Positions 19,301 to 28,211 of a stretch of DNA of 64,000 nt are shown here, in pieces. How positions within the stretch are numbered: position 1 is the stretch's first letter; each line of letters begins with the position of its first letter. The translations under genes were made by a program, and so were the position numbers. Origin of the DNA: Rhizobium sp. CIAT894 (GTDB lineage Bacteria > Pseudomonadota > Alphaproteobacteria > Rhizobiales > Rhizobiaceae). The notes beneath the pieces are model-generated. The model searched no databases, had not been told where the DNA came from, and was given only the letters and a program-made list of their open reading frames with translations. The DNA lies in contig NZ_CP020947.1 of the NCBI RefSeq assembly GCF_000172795.2, forward strand, positions 4,233,001 to 4,297,000, written 5' to 3'.

Positions 19301-20568
19301 GCGAAATGGGCGACCTGAGCGCCGGCTTCGTACCATATTTCTTTCAGCGCACGGAAGCTCGGCTCGGTCGGCGAAGTCAGCGGCAGCGGCAGATCGGCTT
19401 CAGCTAGCCGGCCGAGGATATGCTCCGCCAGCGTCCGGCCGAAGACCGTGCCGGGCGCAATGCCGCGGCCATTGTAACCCGAAAAGCCGATGACACCGGG
19501 GGCGAATTTGTGAAAGCGCGGCAGCGCATTGTCGGTCATGCCGATCTGGCCATACCATTCGCACTCGAATTCGACATCGCCGATAACAGGGAAGAGCCGC
19601 TTCAAGGCGCGCTTGGCCCAGCCCTTGTGCACGGCAAGCCCGGTATTGCGCAGCGCCCCGACACTGCCGAAAACGAGACGGCCGGCCTGGTCCATGCGGA
19701 AAGAGGATAGAATGTCCTTGGTATCCCACGCTCCTTCCCGCCCTGGCAGGATCGACTGGCGCAGATTGTGGCCGAGCGGCACGGTGGCGAAATTGAAATA
19801 GGGCAGATAGACCTGCTCGTTGCGCACCTGCTCGAAGGGGCCGGTGCTATAGGCATCGGTCGCGACGATGATCCAGTCCGCGCTGACTTCGCCGCTTGCC
19901 GTCTTCACGGTCCAGCGGCTGCCGTTGCGCTCCGTCGCGATGACCGGGCTCGACGTATGAACGGCCACTCCCGCCTTGACGGCGGCATGGGCAAGCCCGC
20001 GCGCATAGGCCAACGGCTGCAGCGTTCCGGCGCGCATATCGAGCAGCGAACCTGTATAGGCATCGCTGCCGATGCGTTTGGCCGTCTCCGCCGCATCGAG
20101 CAGCTTGACGGGCGCGCCCCGCGCTGACCATTGCGCCGCGCGATCCTCGATCTCCTTCAGCCCGTCGGCGCCGACAGCGCAATGCAGCGTGCCGTTGCGT
20201 TCGAGTTCGCAGGCGATGCCATGCTTGTCGATCAGTTCCATGACCAGCTTCGGCGCATTGCCGAGCAGTTCGAGCAGACGTTCGCCATGCACCGGGCCGA
20301 GCACGCCAGGCAGATCGTCGGGCATCACCCACATGCCGGCATTGATCAGGCCGACATTACGTCCCGCGCCGCCGAAGCCGATCTCCTTCGCCTCCAGCAG
20401 CACCACCTTCGAGCCGGCTTCGGCAAGATGCAGGGCGGAGGAGAGACCGGTATAGCCGCCGCCGACGATGACGACATCGGCCGACACCGCGCCTTTGAGC
20501 GGCGAGGTGGCCGGCGGTTCGCCGGCAGTCTTTTCCCAGAGGCCGTGGGAGCGCGGATCATTCAGCAT
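19285..20568 (-). CDS. FAD-dependent oxidoreductase, probable pipecolate oxidase
   Basis: The 427-residue DAO-family flavoprotein has the dinucleotide-binding motif VVIVGGGYTGLSSALHLAEA at about residues 32-51 and the C-terminal FAD-contact region IGFSGYNGRGIAPGTVFGR. The N-terminal SHGLWEKTAGEPP resembles PuuB/OoxB/AmaA-type amine oxidases. It lies 65 bases ahead of the ALDH7 gene and 67 bases after hglS, all on the minus strand. In Pseudomonas the pair AmaA (L-pipecolate oxidase) and AmaB forms such a unit, so oxidation of L-pipecolate to piperideine-6-carboxylate is the best guess. Other N-methyl or cyclic amino acids are possible. Confidence 0.75.
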   Translation of the reverse strand: MLNDPRSHGLWEKTAGEPPATSPLKGAVSADVVIVGGGYTGLSSALHLAEAGSKVVLLEAKEIGFGGAGRNVGLINAGMWVMPDDLPGVLGPVHGERLLELLGNAPKLVMELIDKHGIACELERNGTLHCAVGADGLKEIEDRAAQWSARGAPVKLLDAAETAKRIGSDAYTGSLLDMRAGTLQPLAYARGLAHAAVKAGVAVHTSSPVIATERNGSRWTVKTASGEVSADWIIVATDAYSTGPFEQVRNEQVYLPYFNFATVPLGHNLRQSILPGREGAWDTKDILSSFRMDQAGRLVFGSVGALRNTGLAVHKGWAKRALKRLFPVIGDVEFECEWYGQIGMTDNALPRFHKFAPGVIGFSGYNGRGIAPGTVFGRTLAEHILGRLAEADLPLPLTSPTEPSFRALKEIWYEAGAQVAHFADARF

Positions 20569-20635
20569 GGTTTGGTCCGATCGGATCGAAATTGCGCTAC
20601 TTTAACCCATAAAACCAAGTGTTGAAGCCGGCTTT

Positions 20636-22048
20636 TCACGCAACTGTCTTCAGTTGCAGCTCCGCGAGACCGAGCGCTTCCATTGCTGCAGTGAGCGAGG
20701 CCGCCTGACGTTCGGCATAAAGCGCCAGCTCGTCCTGAACGGTGGCGCCGAGCGCCACCTCGAAGGCGTCGCGGTTCGAGCGCGTCGCATAATTCTGCTG
20801 CTGATCGGTGCCGAGGTTCGACTGGAAGATGCCGGCCGCGCTGACGGGCAGGAAGTCTTCATAGACGATCGGTGCGAAGGTAAGGTAGCCCTTGGTGATC
20901 AGCGCCTCCGGATCCGCAGCCGGCGCCCCGCCGACGGCAGCGGCAATGCCCGCAGGCGTCGCTGAATAGTGGAAGAAAGCCAGGCCTTGCCTGCGCAACT
21001 CGTCCCAGCTATCCGGCAGCGCCTTGAAGCGGTCGGCGAGCTCCTGGTCATAGGCGCCGGCCTTGGCACCGCCGGCGCCGACCTGCACTTCGCCGCGAAC
21101 CGAGGCGAGCAGCCGGTCATAGAGCGCCCGCCCCTTGGCCGTCAGCGCCACGCCGCGCTGTTCGATCTCGCCGAACCGGGCGGTATGCGTCCCTTGAACC
21201 GCATCCTCGTCACCGGAAAAGATAATCGTTTCCTCCAGCGCCTTGAAGCTCGTCTGCCGCAGCAGGATATCGCAATGACGGCGCGGCGGCCCCTCGATGA
21301 CGGCTTTCGGCGTGATGCCGCGCTCCGGCATACGGGCCTGGACCGCGTCGATATCGAGCGTGCGCGGTGTCAGATGGTTGATATGCGGCCCCTTGAAACT
21401 GACGACGTCGGCGATCAACCGGTGTGCGTCGTGCAGGCGCTTATAGGTTTCGGCGCTGACCGTCGCCTCGCTGTGCCAGCGGAAGGTTTCAAGTGCCTCG
21501 GCGACGAATTCCGTTGCCTCCGCCTCCGTCAGACCGCCGTTCTGTTCGTGGTGCTCGATCAGCGCAATGGCACGCGGTGTATAGATGCGCCGCTTTGCCA
21601 GAATGGTTTCGGCTTCAGCGCGCAGCCCCTCGTCCTCGATCAGTTCCAATCGCAGCAGCGAGGTGAAGACGCGGAACGGGTTGATGTTGAGCGCGGCTTC
21701 GTCGATCGGCCGGAAGCTGGTGGAATGAACCGGTACGCCGGCGACCGAGAGATCGTAATAGCCGACCGCCTGCATGCCCATGACCGCAAACAGACGGCGG
21801 ATGGTGAAAAGCTCGTCTGCCGTACCGAGCCGGATGGCGCCGTGGCGCTCGACATCGATACGATCGAGCTCGCCGGCGCGGGCGAGCCGCTCGCGCAGGT
21901 CGGTATTGCTTGCGAGGCAGCCGGCATTCACATCCGCCACCAATTCGATCAGCGTGCCGTATTGCGGCACCTCCGCCCGGTACATCTGCGACATCGCCTC
22001 GGTGAACAGCGAGCGGATACGGTCTGGGGAAACGAAGGCTTGCGGCAT
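20636..22048 (-). CDS. hglS: 2-oxoadipate dioxygenase/decarboxylase
   Basis: The 470-residue protein belongs to the DUF1338/YdcJ family, whose Pseudomonas member HglS is an Fe(II) enzyme converting 2-oxoadipate to D-2-hydroxyglutarate. Recognisable blocks are VPQYGTLIELVADVN, the metal-site region SFKGPHINHLTPRTLDID with its histidines, GPPRRHCDILLRQTSFKALE and LTFAPIVYEDFLPVSAAGIF with the glutamate ligand region. It is the first gene of a minus-strand run with the pipecolate oxidase-like and ALDH7 genes, completing a route from pipecolate or lysine to the TCA cycle. A LysR gene is divergent from it 104 bases away and is the likely regulator. Confidence 0.88.
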   Translation of the reverse strand: MPQAFVSPDRIRSLFTEAMSQMYRAEVPQYGTLIELVADVNAGCLASNTDLRERLARAGELDRIDVERHGAIRLGTADELFTIRRLFAVMGMQAVGYYDLSVAGVPVHSTSFRPIDEAALNINPFRVFTSLLRLELIEDEGLRAEAETILAKRRIYTPRAIALIEHHEQNGGLTEAEATEFVAEALETFRWHSEATVSAETYKRLHDAHRLIADVVSFKGPHINHLTPRTLDIDAVQARMPERGITPKAVIEGPPRRHCDILLRQTSFKALEETIIFSGDEDAVQGTHTARFGEIEQRGVALTAKGRALYDRLLASVRGEVQVGAGGAKAGAYDQELADRFKALPDSWDELRRQGLAFFHYSATPAGIAAAVGGAPAADPEALITKGYLTFAPIVYEDFLPVSAAGIFQSNLGTDQQQNYATRSNRDAFEVALGATVQDELALYAERQAASLTAAMEALGLAELQLKTVA

Positions 22049-22136
22049 CTGAGAAACTCCGGCTCATTCCGTTTTTGCAGGATGAGCCTCTTTACTTCAG
22101 CTACAAAGGCGGAAATATCGACATTTTGGAAATAGC

Positions 22137-22155
22137 TCATTCTGAAATGGAATGA
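22137..22155. promoter_or_regulatory. Candidate LysR operator
   Basis: TCATTC-TGAAATG-GAATGA is a perfect six-base-arm inverted repeat that overlaps the start codon of the LysR gene. The half-site GCTCATTC recurs at about 22062-22069 near the start of hglS. Position between divergent genes fits an autoregulatory LysR site; the motif itself is not one I know. Confidence 0.4.
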
Positions 22156-23060
22156 ACATGTTCGCTTCAAGACGTTTTCTGCCGTCGATTTCGCATCTCG
22201 CCGCCTTCGAAGCGGTTGCCCGCACCGGCAGCGTGACGGCGGCCGCGCGAGAGCTCGATCTGACCCAGAGCGCCGTCAGCCGCCAGGTGAGCGCGCTGGA
22301 GGAGCAGCTCGGCGTCGAACTCTTCCTGCGCGAACGCCAGACCATGCGGCTGACGCTCGCCGGCGACAGTTATGCCCGCGAAATCCGTGAGGCCCTGCGG
22401 CGCATATCGAGCGCTTCCTTGAACCTGCGCGCCAATCCGCATGGCGGCACGCTCAATCTCGCCATCCTGCCGACTTTCGGCACGCGCTGGCTGGCGCCGC
22501 GCCTCGGACGCTTCCTTGCCGTCAATCCCGGTGTGACGATCAATCTGGTGACCCGGCTCTCACCGTTCGATTTTCGCCTCGATTCGATCGACGCCGCCAT
22601 TCATTTCGGCCATCCGCACTGGCCAGGCGCCGAACTCGCCTTTCTGATGTCGGAGCGCACGGTGCCGGCCTGCAGCCCGGATTTTCTGAAGCGATACGCG
22701 ATTTCCGCGCCGCAGGATCTGCTTACCGCTCCGCTTCTGCACCTGACGACGCGTCCGGATGCCTGGGAGCAATGGTTTGCCGGCAACGGCGTTTCCTTCG
22801 AAACCGTGCACGGCATGCTGTTCGACCAGTTCGCCACCGCCGCACAGGCGGCGATCGCCGGCCTCGGCATCGCCCTGCTGCCGACATTCCTGATGCAGGA
22901 GGAACTCAGACGCGGCGATCTCGTCGCCGCCGTCGACCGTGAAATGGAGAGCCGCGAGCGCTACTATCTCGCTTTTCCGCCCGAGCGCGCCGACTATGCG
23001 CCGCTTGCCGCCTTCCGCGACTGGATCGTCGCCGAAGCGGCGGCCGATCCGGCCGCTTGA
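22152..23060 (+). CDS. LysR family transcriptional regulator
   Basis: The 302-residue protein has an N-terminal winged helix-turn-helix (about residues 9-68: HLAAFEAVARTGSVTAAARE then LTQSAVSRQVSALEEQLGVE) and a LysR substrate-binding domain from about 92. It resembles the GcvA-like branch. Divergent orientation from hglS suggests that it controls the lysine/pipecolate genes, probably with a catabolic intermediate as inducer. The ATG at 22152 gives the usual length; a second ATG two codons later is possible. Confidence 0.9.
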   Translation: MNMFASRRFLPSISHLAAFEAVARTGSVTAAARELDLTQSAVSRQVSALEEQLGVELFLRERQTMRLTLAGDSYAREIREALRRISSASLNLRANPHGGTLNLAILPTFGTRWLAPRLGRFLAVNPGVTINLVTRLSPFDFRLDSIDAAIHFGHPHWPGAELAFLMSERTVPACSPDFLKRYAISAPQDLLTAPLLHLTTRPDAWEQWFAGNGVSFETVHGMLFDQFATAAQAAIAGLGIALLPTFLMQEELRRGDLVAAVDREMESRERYYLAFPPERADYAPLAAFRDWIVAEAAADPAA

Positions 23061-23129
23061 CGAACGGCTTGCATCGGCATGGCGCTTTCGACCATTATAT
23101 CAGCCAAACAACATCTGCAGGAAATCCCC

Positions 23130-23366
23130 ATGAAGCCGATCTTCGTCCAGCTCCAATGCGCTCCCGGCAAGACCTATGAGGTCGCCGACGCCATTTACCA
23201 GACCGAACTGGTCTCGGAGCTCTATTCCACCAGCGGCGACTACGACCTGCTGCTGAAGGTCTATATCGAGGAAGGCCAGGATATCGGCAAATTCATCAAC
23301 GACAACATCGCCAATATTCCCGGCATCGTCCGCTCGCTGACGACGCTGACCTTCAAGGCCTTCTGA
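23130..23366 (+). CDS. Stand-alone Lrp/AsnC ligand-binding (RAM) domain protein
   Basis: This 78-residue protein is a single RAM domain without a DNA-binding part: KPIFVQLQCAPGKTYEVADA, STSGDYDLLLKVYI and GIVRSLTTLTFKAF. Such small proteins bind amino acids and may form mixed oligomers with full Lrp-type regulators. The ATG at 23130 follows GGAAATCCCC; the longer frame from 23079 adds residues unlike the family. Its place after the LysR gene of a lysine-catabolic cluster suggests an amino acid sensing role. Confidence 0.85.
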   Translation: MKPIFVQLQCAPGKTYEVADAIYQTELVSELYSTSGDYDLLLKVYIEEGQDIGKFINDNIANIPGIVRSLTTLTFKAF

Positions 23367-23510
23367 ATTCCTCTCAGACACGGTTAACCCTCTTCGCGAA
23401 GAATCGCCCTGCATGATGTCGCCTAGACCGCGGCTTAACGCCCGGGATATCTGGTCGTTGCTATAAGAGTTCCGCGTCAGCCTGGAGCGACGCGCAGCGA
23501 TAGGTGGAAC

Positions 23511-24689
23511 ATGGCGATCGTCGAGGCAGACAGGGTGCGCTGGAAGTCGCAGCCGGAAACGGCGCCGCTGATCGTTCATGTCGTGCGCCAGTTCCTGCCC
23601 AACCGCGGCGGCCTGGAAGACGTCGTCGCCAATCTCGGCCGCCAGACGGTGCGGCATGGTTATCGCGTTCGCGTCGTCACGCTCGATTCGCTGTTCACCG
23701 CGCCCGATAATAAACTGCCGCCTCGCGAGGATATCGATGGTATCGAGGTGGTGCGCATTCCCTGGTCCGGCAGCAGCCGTTATCCGCTGGCGCCCGAGGT
23801 TTTTCGCCATCTCGGCGATGCCGATCTCGTGCATGTCCATGCCATCGACTTCTTCTTCGACGCGCTCGCCTGGGGCCGGCTGCTGCATCGCAAGCCGATG
23901 ATCGTCACCACCCATGGCGGCTTTTTCCACACCAGGAAATACGCCGCGATCAAGAAGATCTGGTTCCGCACCCTGACCCGCGCTTCGGCGCTGGCCTATC
24001 GGCGCGTCGTCTGCTGCAGCGCCTCCGACCTCAAGCAGTTTTCCGAGATCGTGCCCGACAGCCTGTTGATCGAAAACGGCGCCGATATCGGCAAATTCGC
24101 CGACACCGCTTCGCGCCCGGCAAGGCGCCGCATCGTCACCATCGGCCGGTTCTCGGTGAACAAGCGGCTGGACCACCTGCTCGATGCGATGGCCAGGCTG
24201 GCGACCCGTGATGCGGAATGGCATCTCGACATCGTCGGGGCCGAATCCGATCTGAACCGGGCCGATGTCGAAGCCGCAATCGAAGGCCGCAACCTTTCCG
24301 GCCGCGTCACCCTGCACGTTTCACCCGACAACGGCGCCATCCGGCGCGTCATCGCCGACGCCTCGCTCTTCGCCTCCGCCTCGGAATATGAAGGTTTCGG
24401 CCTGGTGGCGCTGGAGGCGATGAGCGCCGGCCTGCTGCCGGTGCTGAATGCCAACGACGCCTTTACAACGCTTGCCGGCCGGCATCCGGTCATCACGCTG
24501 GCCGATTTTACCAATCCCGAGACCGCAGCGACAGTGATCGAAGGGGCTTATGAAGCTCTCGCGCGGCAACCGGAGGCCGTTCGCGCCGGCCTTCTCGACG
24601 CTGCGCGCGGGTATTCCTGGGACATCGTCGCCGGGCGCTACATCGATCTCTATCGGTCGCTTGATATCGTCACCGGCGACCGCACCTGA
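23511..24689 (+). CDS. GT4 family glycosyltransferase
   Basis: The 392-residue GT-B enzyme has an N-terminal acceptor half (RQFLPNRGGLEDVVANLGR) and a C-terminal donor half with RIVTIGRFSVNKRLDHLLDA and the EX7E-type motif SASEYEGFGLVALEAMSAG. It should transfer a sugar from a nucleotide sugar to a glycan or lipid acceptor at the cytoplasmic face of the membrane. It converges with the flippase-hydrolase gene (21 bases apart), so it probably serves the same surface glycan. Substrate cannot be told from sequence. Confidence 0.88.
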   Translation: MAIVEADRVRWKSQPETAPLIVHVVRQFLPNRGGLEDVVANLGRQTVRHGYRVRVVTLDSLFTAPDNKLPPREDIDGIEVVRIPWSGSSRYPLAPEVFRHLGDADLVHVHAIDFFFDALAWGRLLHRKPMIVTTHGGFFHTRKYAAIKKIWFRTLTRASALAYRRVVCCSASDLKQFSEIVPDSLLIENGADIGKFADTASRPARRRIVTIGRFSVNKRLDHLLDAMARLATRDAEWHLDIVGAESDLNRADVEAAIEGRNLSGRVTLHVSPDNGAIRRVIADASLFASASEYEGFGLVALEAMSAGLLPVLNANDAFTTLAGRHPVITLADFTNPETAATVIEGAYEALARQPEAVRAGLLDAARGYSWDIVAGRYIDLYRSLDIVTGDRT

Positions 24690-24709
24690 TCCTGCCCGCC
24701 TGAAATCCC

Positions 24710-27700
24710 TCACGCTCTCGCCAGGCGGACAATCTCGTCGAGCACGAATTTGCGCGATTGCGGCGGCGTCAGATTGTGGTCGGCATCCGGCAACATCAGC
24801 AGCCGCACGTTCGGATAACGGGAAAGCTTGGCACCACGCGGCCCGAAATGGAAATAAACGTGGTCGAGCCCGACATCGCCCTCGCTGTAGATCAGCGTCA
24901 GCGGCACCTTGCGCTTGCCGAACGACGCGAAGGAATGCCGGACTTCGCGGGCGATATGGCGCCGGTCGGGAAGCAGCTCGAGCAGCGGCGCGATCCATGG
25001 CGACAGACGCCGGCCGCCGGCGATGACGATATTCTGCAGTGCCGACACCACATCCACCTGACCGCTGATGAGCCGCTTCAGCGTATCCACCCGCGCCAGC
25101 CGCTGACCGTAATCATCGAGGCTGCGGGGAACCGAGACGACATGCTCCTTGCGCACCGGTATCTCCGGGTCCCAGTAATAGACGAAGGGATTGATCGAGA
25201 CGACGGCCTTCAACCGCTCGTCGGCGACGCCGGCGCGGAAAGCGACATAGCCGCCGCTGCATCGGCCGGCCACCATGATCGGACCCGCGACGATGCTTTC
25301 GAGCAGATCGAGCGAGGCAACCGCATCCACGGTCTGCGTGCTGGAATAAAGCACCTGCTCCGGCGCATCCGGCCGCGGCGGGCTGTCTCCGACATTGGCG
25401 GAATCGAAGCGCAGCGAAACGACGCCCTGGCGGGCGAGCTCGCGCGCCATATCGACCGTCGTGCGTCCCCAGCCGGCATGCCGGTCATAGGCGGTCGACA
25501 GGAAGAGCACGGCATTGCCCTTGATCTCGCCGAGCGGCCGGCTGACGACGCCGACCAGATGGTCGTGGCTGCCGAAACGCACCGGCGTTTCCGCAAAACC
25601 CTCGCCGGCAAGCGGCGGGTTGTCGATCAGATCGGGCGAGTGGGCGGCGGATGTCTCCGTCGTCACTGCCTGCAGCCACCCCCTCAGCCGTTCGACGACA
25701 GCAGTCGGCGTCTTGGCAAACAGCGGATTGGTGGCAAGCTCGTCATACCCTTCGAAAACCGTTTGCTCGACATCGGCGCCGAGCGCCTTCAGCGCATCGG
25801 CAAAGCCGGTATCATCGGCCTTGGCCGGGCGTTCGAGGATCAGATAGCGCGATGCGGCCAGCCCTTGCGGCGAGGCGATGTTGAGCTTGCCGAGCTCGGC
25901 GGCGATCTCTTCAGGCATAACGAGCCCGGCGATCTGCACCTTCGCGGTCTGGACATGCTCCTTGCCGAGGCCGAGATCGGCATCGATGATCTTGGACCAC
26001 ATGTTGAGTTCGCGCAGATAGGCCCGGCCGCCCAGCACCGGCGCCAGCATGACGAGACTGTCGACGCCTTCGATCGAAGCGCCGATGCGATGGGCAAGCG
26101 TTGCGCCGAGGCCCTGCCCGATGAGGATGATCCGGTCGCAGCCGGAGAGCGACTTCAGCTTGGCGGCGGCGGCGCGGATCGAATTTTCCCAGGTTTCCAA
26201 TCTTGCCGGCAGCACGCCGAAATCGAGCGCATCGCCAGTGCCGCGATAGTCGAAGCGCAGGCTCGCCACGCCGATATCCGAGAAATGCTCGGCGGCGACG
26301 CGGAAGAATTTGCGGCTGCACATTTCCTCGAAACCCCAGGGGCTGACGAAGAGCACGGCGGCTGAACGCTTCTTGACCTCAGGATTTTCAGGCATGAACA
26401 GCCCGATCGTGCCATCGAAGACAACGGGCAGGGCAGCGCTGCGTCCGGCGCCTTCGGCCGGTTCGAGCGAAAATTCGCCCGGCGCCACCTTGGCGCGGTC
26501 GGGATCGCCCGGAAGCCGCGGCGCGATGAAATTGATCGCCTGTCCCACCGGCCGCCGCAGCACCGGCGGCATCTTGGCGAGAATGGAGCGCATGACCTCG
26601 ACATCCTCGGCCGGCACGGCCCGCAACACACGCAGGGCCGCGAAATAGCAGAATGTACCGGCAAGGATCGCAGCGACGAGGCCGATCGGACCCTGGACGA
26701 ATTCCAGCACGGCGATCGCGCCACAAGCACACAGCACGGAGGCGAGCGTCACCTTCGTCAGGCTTGTGTAGAGGCCTGAGAGCTGGGATCCGAATCCTGT
26801 CTGCCTGATCATCATTACCGACATCGCAACGAAGACGAGGATGCGCACGAGTGCGGCACCCTCGGCGGCAAGCCTGGGTACGATCAGTAAACAACCCGCT
26901 ACCATCAGCAGGCCACCGATCACACTGATCTTGAGGCGGGAGCGGGCCCTGTCCATCGACAGGAGATAGAGGCTGAGGATCTGCATGAAGGTATAGGCGG
27001 GCGCAACCAGCGCAAGCAGCGCCACCACCGTGCCGCTGCGGCGGAACGCCTCGCCGAACACCACAAGCACCAACTCGCTGGAGATCGCGGCAAGCCCGAG
27101 GCTCATCGGCAGGACGATATAGGCCATGCTGCGGGTGACGGCGGCAAAAACCTCGACCGGCAAGGTCGAATCGTCGCTGCTGTGGCGCCGCTCGGAATAA
27201 TAGGGCAACAGGCTACCGGTCATCTGGATCGGCAGTTGCAGCGCGATATTGGCGATCGACAGGCCGACGGCATAATAGCCGACCATTTCCACCGACCAGA
27301 ACTGCTGCAGGAAAAGCAGCTCGAGCCGGTTGAGGAAGATGGAATCGATGATGAACTGGATCGACAGGATGAGGGAGGAGGAGGCGAGATATTTCAGCGA
27401 GACCCCGCACCAGTCGCGCCGCGCAAGCAGGATCGGCAGCGTGGCGAAGAACAGCACGAGCTGGCCGAACGCATAACCGACGAGAACGCCCTCGACGCCA
27501 TAGAAAACGGCGCCGGCGGCAACGCCGGCTAGCTGCACGATCGAGACGGCGACCGTCAGCTTGAAGAAGGCGCCGAGCTTCTTTTCGCCGATCAGGTAGA
27601 ATTTGACGAAGGAGCCGATCGCCTGGATGAAGAACAGCACGCCGGTGACGAGGGCGACGGATGGCGCAGTGTCCGCCCAGTGCATCTCCTCGGAGGTCAG

Positions 27701-28021
27701 GAAGAACAGCGCATAGAGCGCCAGCAGCACGACGGTCGAAAACATCATGAAGCTGACGAGGATGGCGGCAAAACCCCGCCGGCGACGCGCGTCGTAACCT
27801 TCCGCCGAAAGCTGCGGCAGGGTCTTCAGAAGCGTGATACTGGAGCCGAGTTCTGCAATCGAGGCGCCTGTCACCACCAGCCACAGCGAGAAGGCGACGA
27901 TGCCGTTGGCCTCAGGCCCGAGCAACCGCGCGGTTATGATCGACGAGACGAAGCCCGTCAGCAGCAGCAGCATGCCCGCCGCCGCGTTCATCACCGAGTT
28001 TGCGATAATACCCTTCGACAT
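24710..28021 (-). CDS. Wzx-like flippase fused to two alpha/beta-hydrolase domains
   Basis: This very long protein (about 1100 residues) joins a MOP-superfamily polysaccharide flippase (residues about 1-480, some 12-14 membrane helices, starting GIIANSVMNAAAGMLLLLTG) to two alpha/beta-hydrolase domains. Domain one (about 545-795) has a nucleophile elbow LIGQGLGATLAH, with glycine where serine is expected. Domain two (about 815-1105) has AGRCSGGYVAF, with cysteine in the nucleophile position, and a late histidine in LPDADHNLTPP. Flippases are normally 400-500 residues without such domains. The ATG at 28039 sits beside a RIME-like repeat; the ATG at 28021 with GGATGG upstream is preferred. It ends the minus-strand carrier-protein gene train. 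I infer export of a lipid-linked glycan coupled to acyl or aminoacyl chemistry. Confidence 0.8.
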   Translation of the reverse strand: MSKGIIANSVMNAAAGMLLLLTGFVSSIITARLLGPEANGIVAFSLWLVVTGASIAELGSSITLLKTLPQLSAEGYDARRRRGFAAILVSFMMFSTVVLLALYALFFLTSEEMHWADTAPSVALVTGVLFFIQAIGSFVKFYLIGEKKLGAFFKLTVAVSIVQLAGVAAGAVFYGVEGVLVGYAFGQLVLFFATLPILLARRDWCGVSLKYLASSSLILSIQFIIDSIFLNRLELLFLQQFWSVEMVGYYAVGLSIANIALQLPIQMTGSLLPYYSERRHSSDDSTLPVEVFAAVTRSMAYIVLPMSLGLAAISSELVLVVFGEAFRRSGTVVALLALVAPAYTFMQILSLYLLSMDRARSRLKISVIGGLLMVAGCLLIVPRLAAEGAALVRILVFVAMSVMMIRQTGFGSQLSGLYTSLTKVTLASVLCACGAIAVLEFVQGPIGLVAAILAGTFCYFAALRVLRAVPAEDVEVMRSILAKMPPVLRRPVGQAINFIAPRLPGDPDRAKVAPGEFSLEPAEGAGRSAALPVVFDGTIGLFMPENPEVKKRSAAVLFVSPWGFEEMCSRKFFRVAAEHFSDIGVASLRFDYRGTGDALDFGVLPARLETWENSIRAAAAKLKSLSGCDRIILIGQGLGATLAHRIGASIEGVDSLVMLAPVLGGRAYLRELNMWSKIIDADLGLGKEHVQTAKVQIAGLVMPEEIAAELGKLNIASPQGLAASRYLILERPAKADDTGFADALKALGADVEQTVFEGYDELATNPLFAKTPTAVVERLRGWLQAVTTETSAAHSPDLIDNPPLAGEGFAETPVRFGSHDHLVGVVSRPLGEIKGNAVLFLSTAYDRHAGWGRTTVDMARELARQGVVSLRFDSANVGDSPPRPDAPEQVLYSSTQTVDAVASLDLLESIVAGPIMVAGRCSGGYVAFRAGVADERLKAVVSINPFVYYWDPEIPVRKEHVVSVPRSLDDYGQRLARVDTLKRLISGQVDVVSALQNIVIAGGRRLSPWIAPLLELLPDRRHIAREVRHSFASFGKRKVPLTLIYSEGDVGLDHVYFHFGPRGAKLSRYPNVRLLMLPDADHNLTPPQSRKFVLDEIVRLARA

Positions 28022-28042
28022 CTGTCCATCCGTCAGCATCGG

Positions 28043-28151
28043 TCTAAAGCGCGTCGCGATCTTTCAGATTCCCGCCTCGCGCTTTAAGTTTTGTTTTTAC
28101 GCATGCCGTTATCGCAAACCGCTGCACAGTTTTGCGCGATATGCTCTAAAG
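28043..28151. repeat. RIME-like intergenic mosaic element, copy 1
   Basis: About 109 bases bounded by CTTTAG-type ends closely match, in opposite orientation, the element at 47115-47249. Shared blocks include GCGCGTCGCGATCTTTCAGATT and ACCGCTGCACA, with GCATGCGTAAAA on the other strand. Size and structure fit the 108-bp RIME1 element known from rhizobia; identity to RIME1 is from memory. Confidence 0.75.
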
Positions 28152-28211
28152 CCGCATAGCCGTCATCTCTAATGCCAAAATGTTAAAATAAAGCGGAGTG
28201 ACGACCTCATC

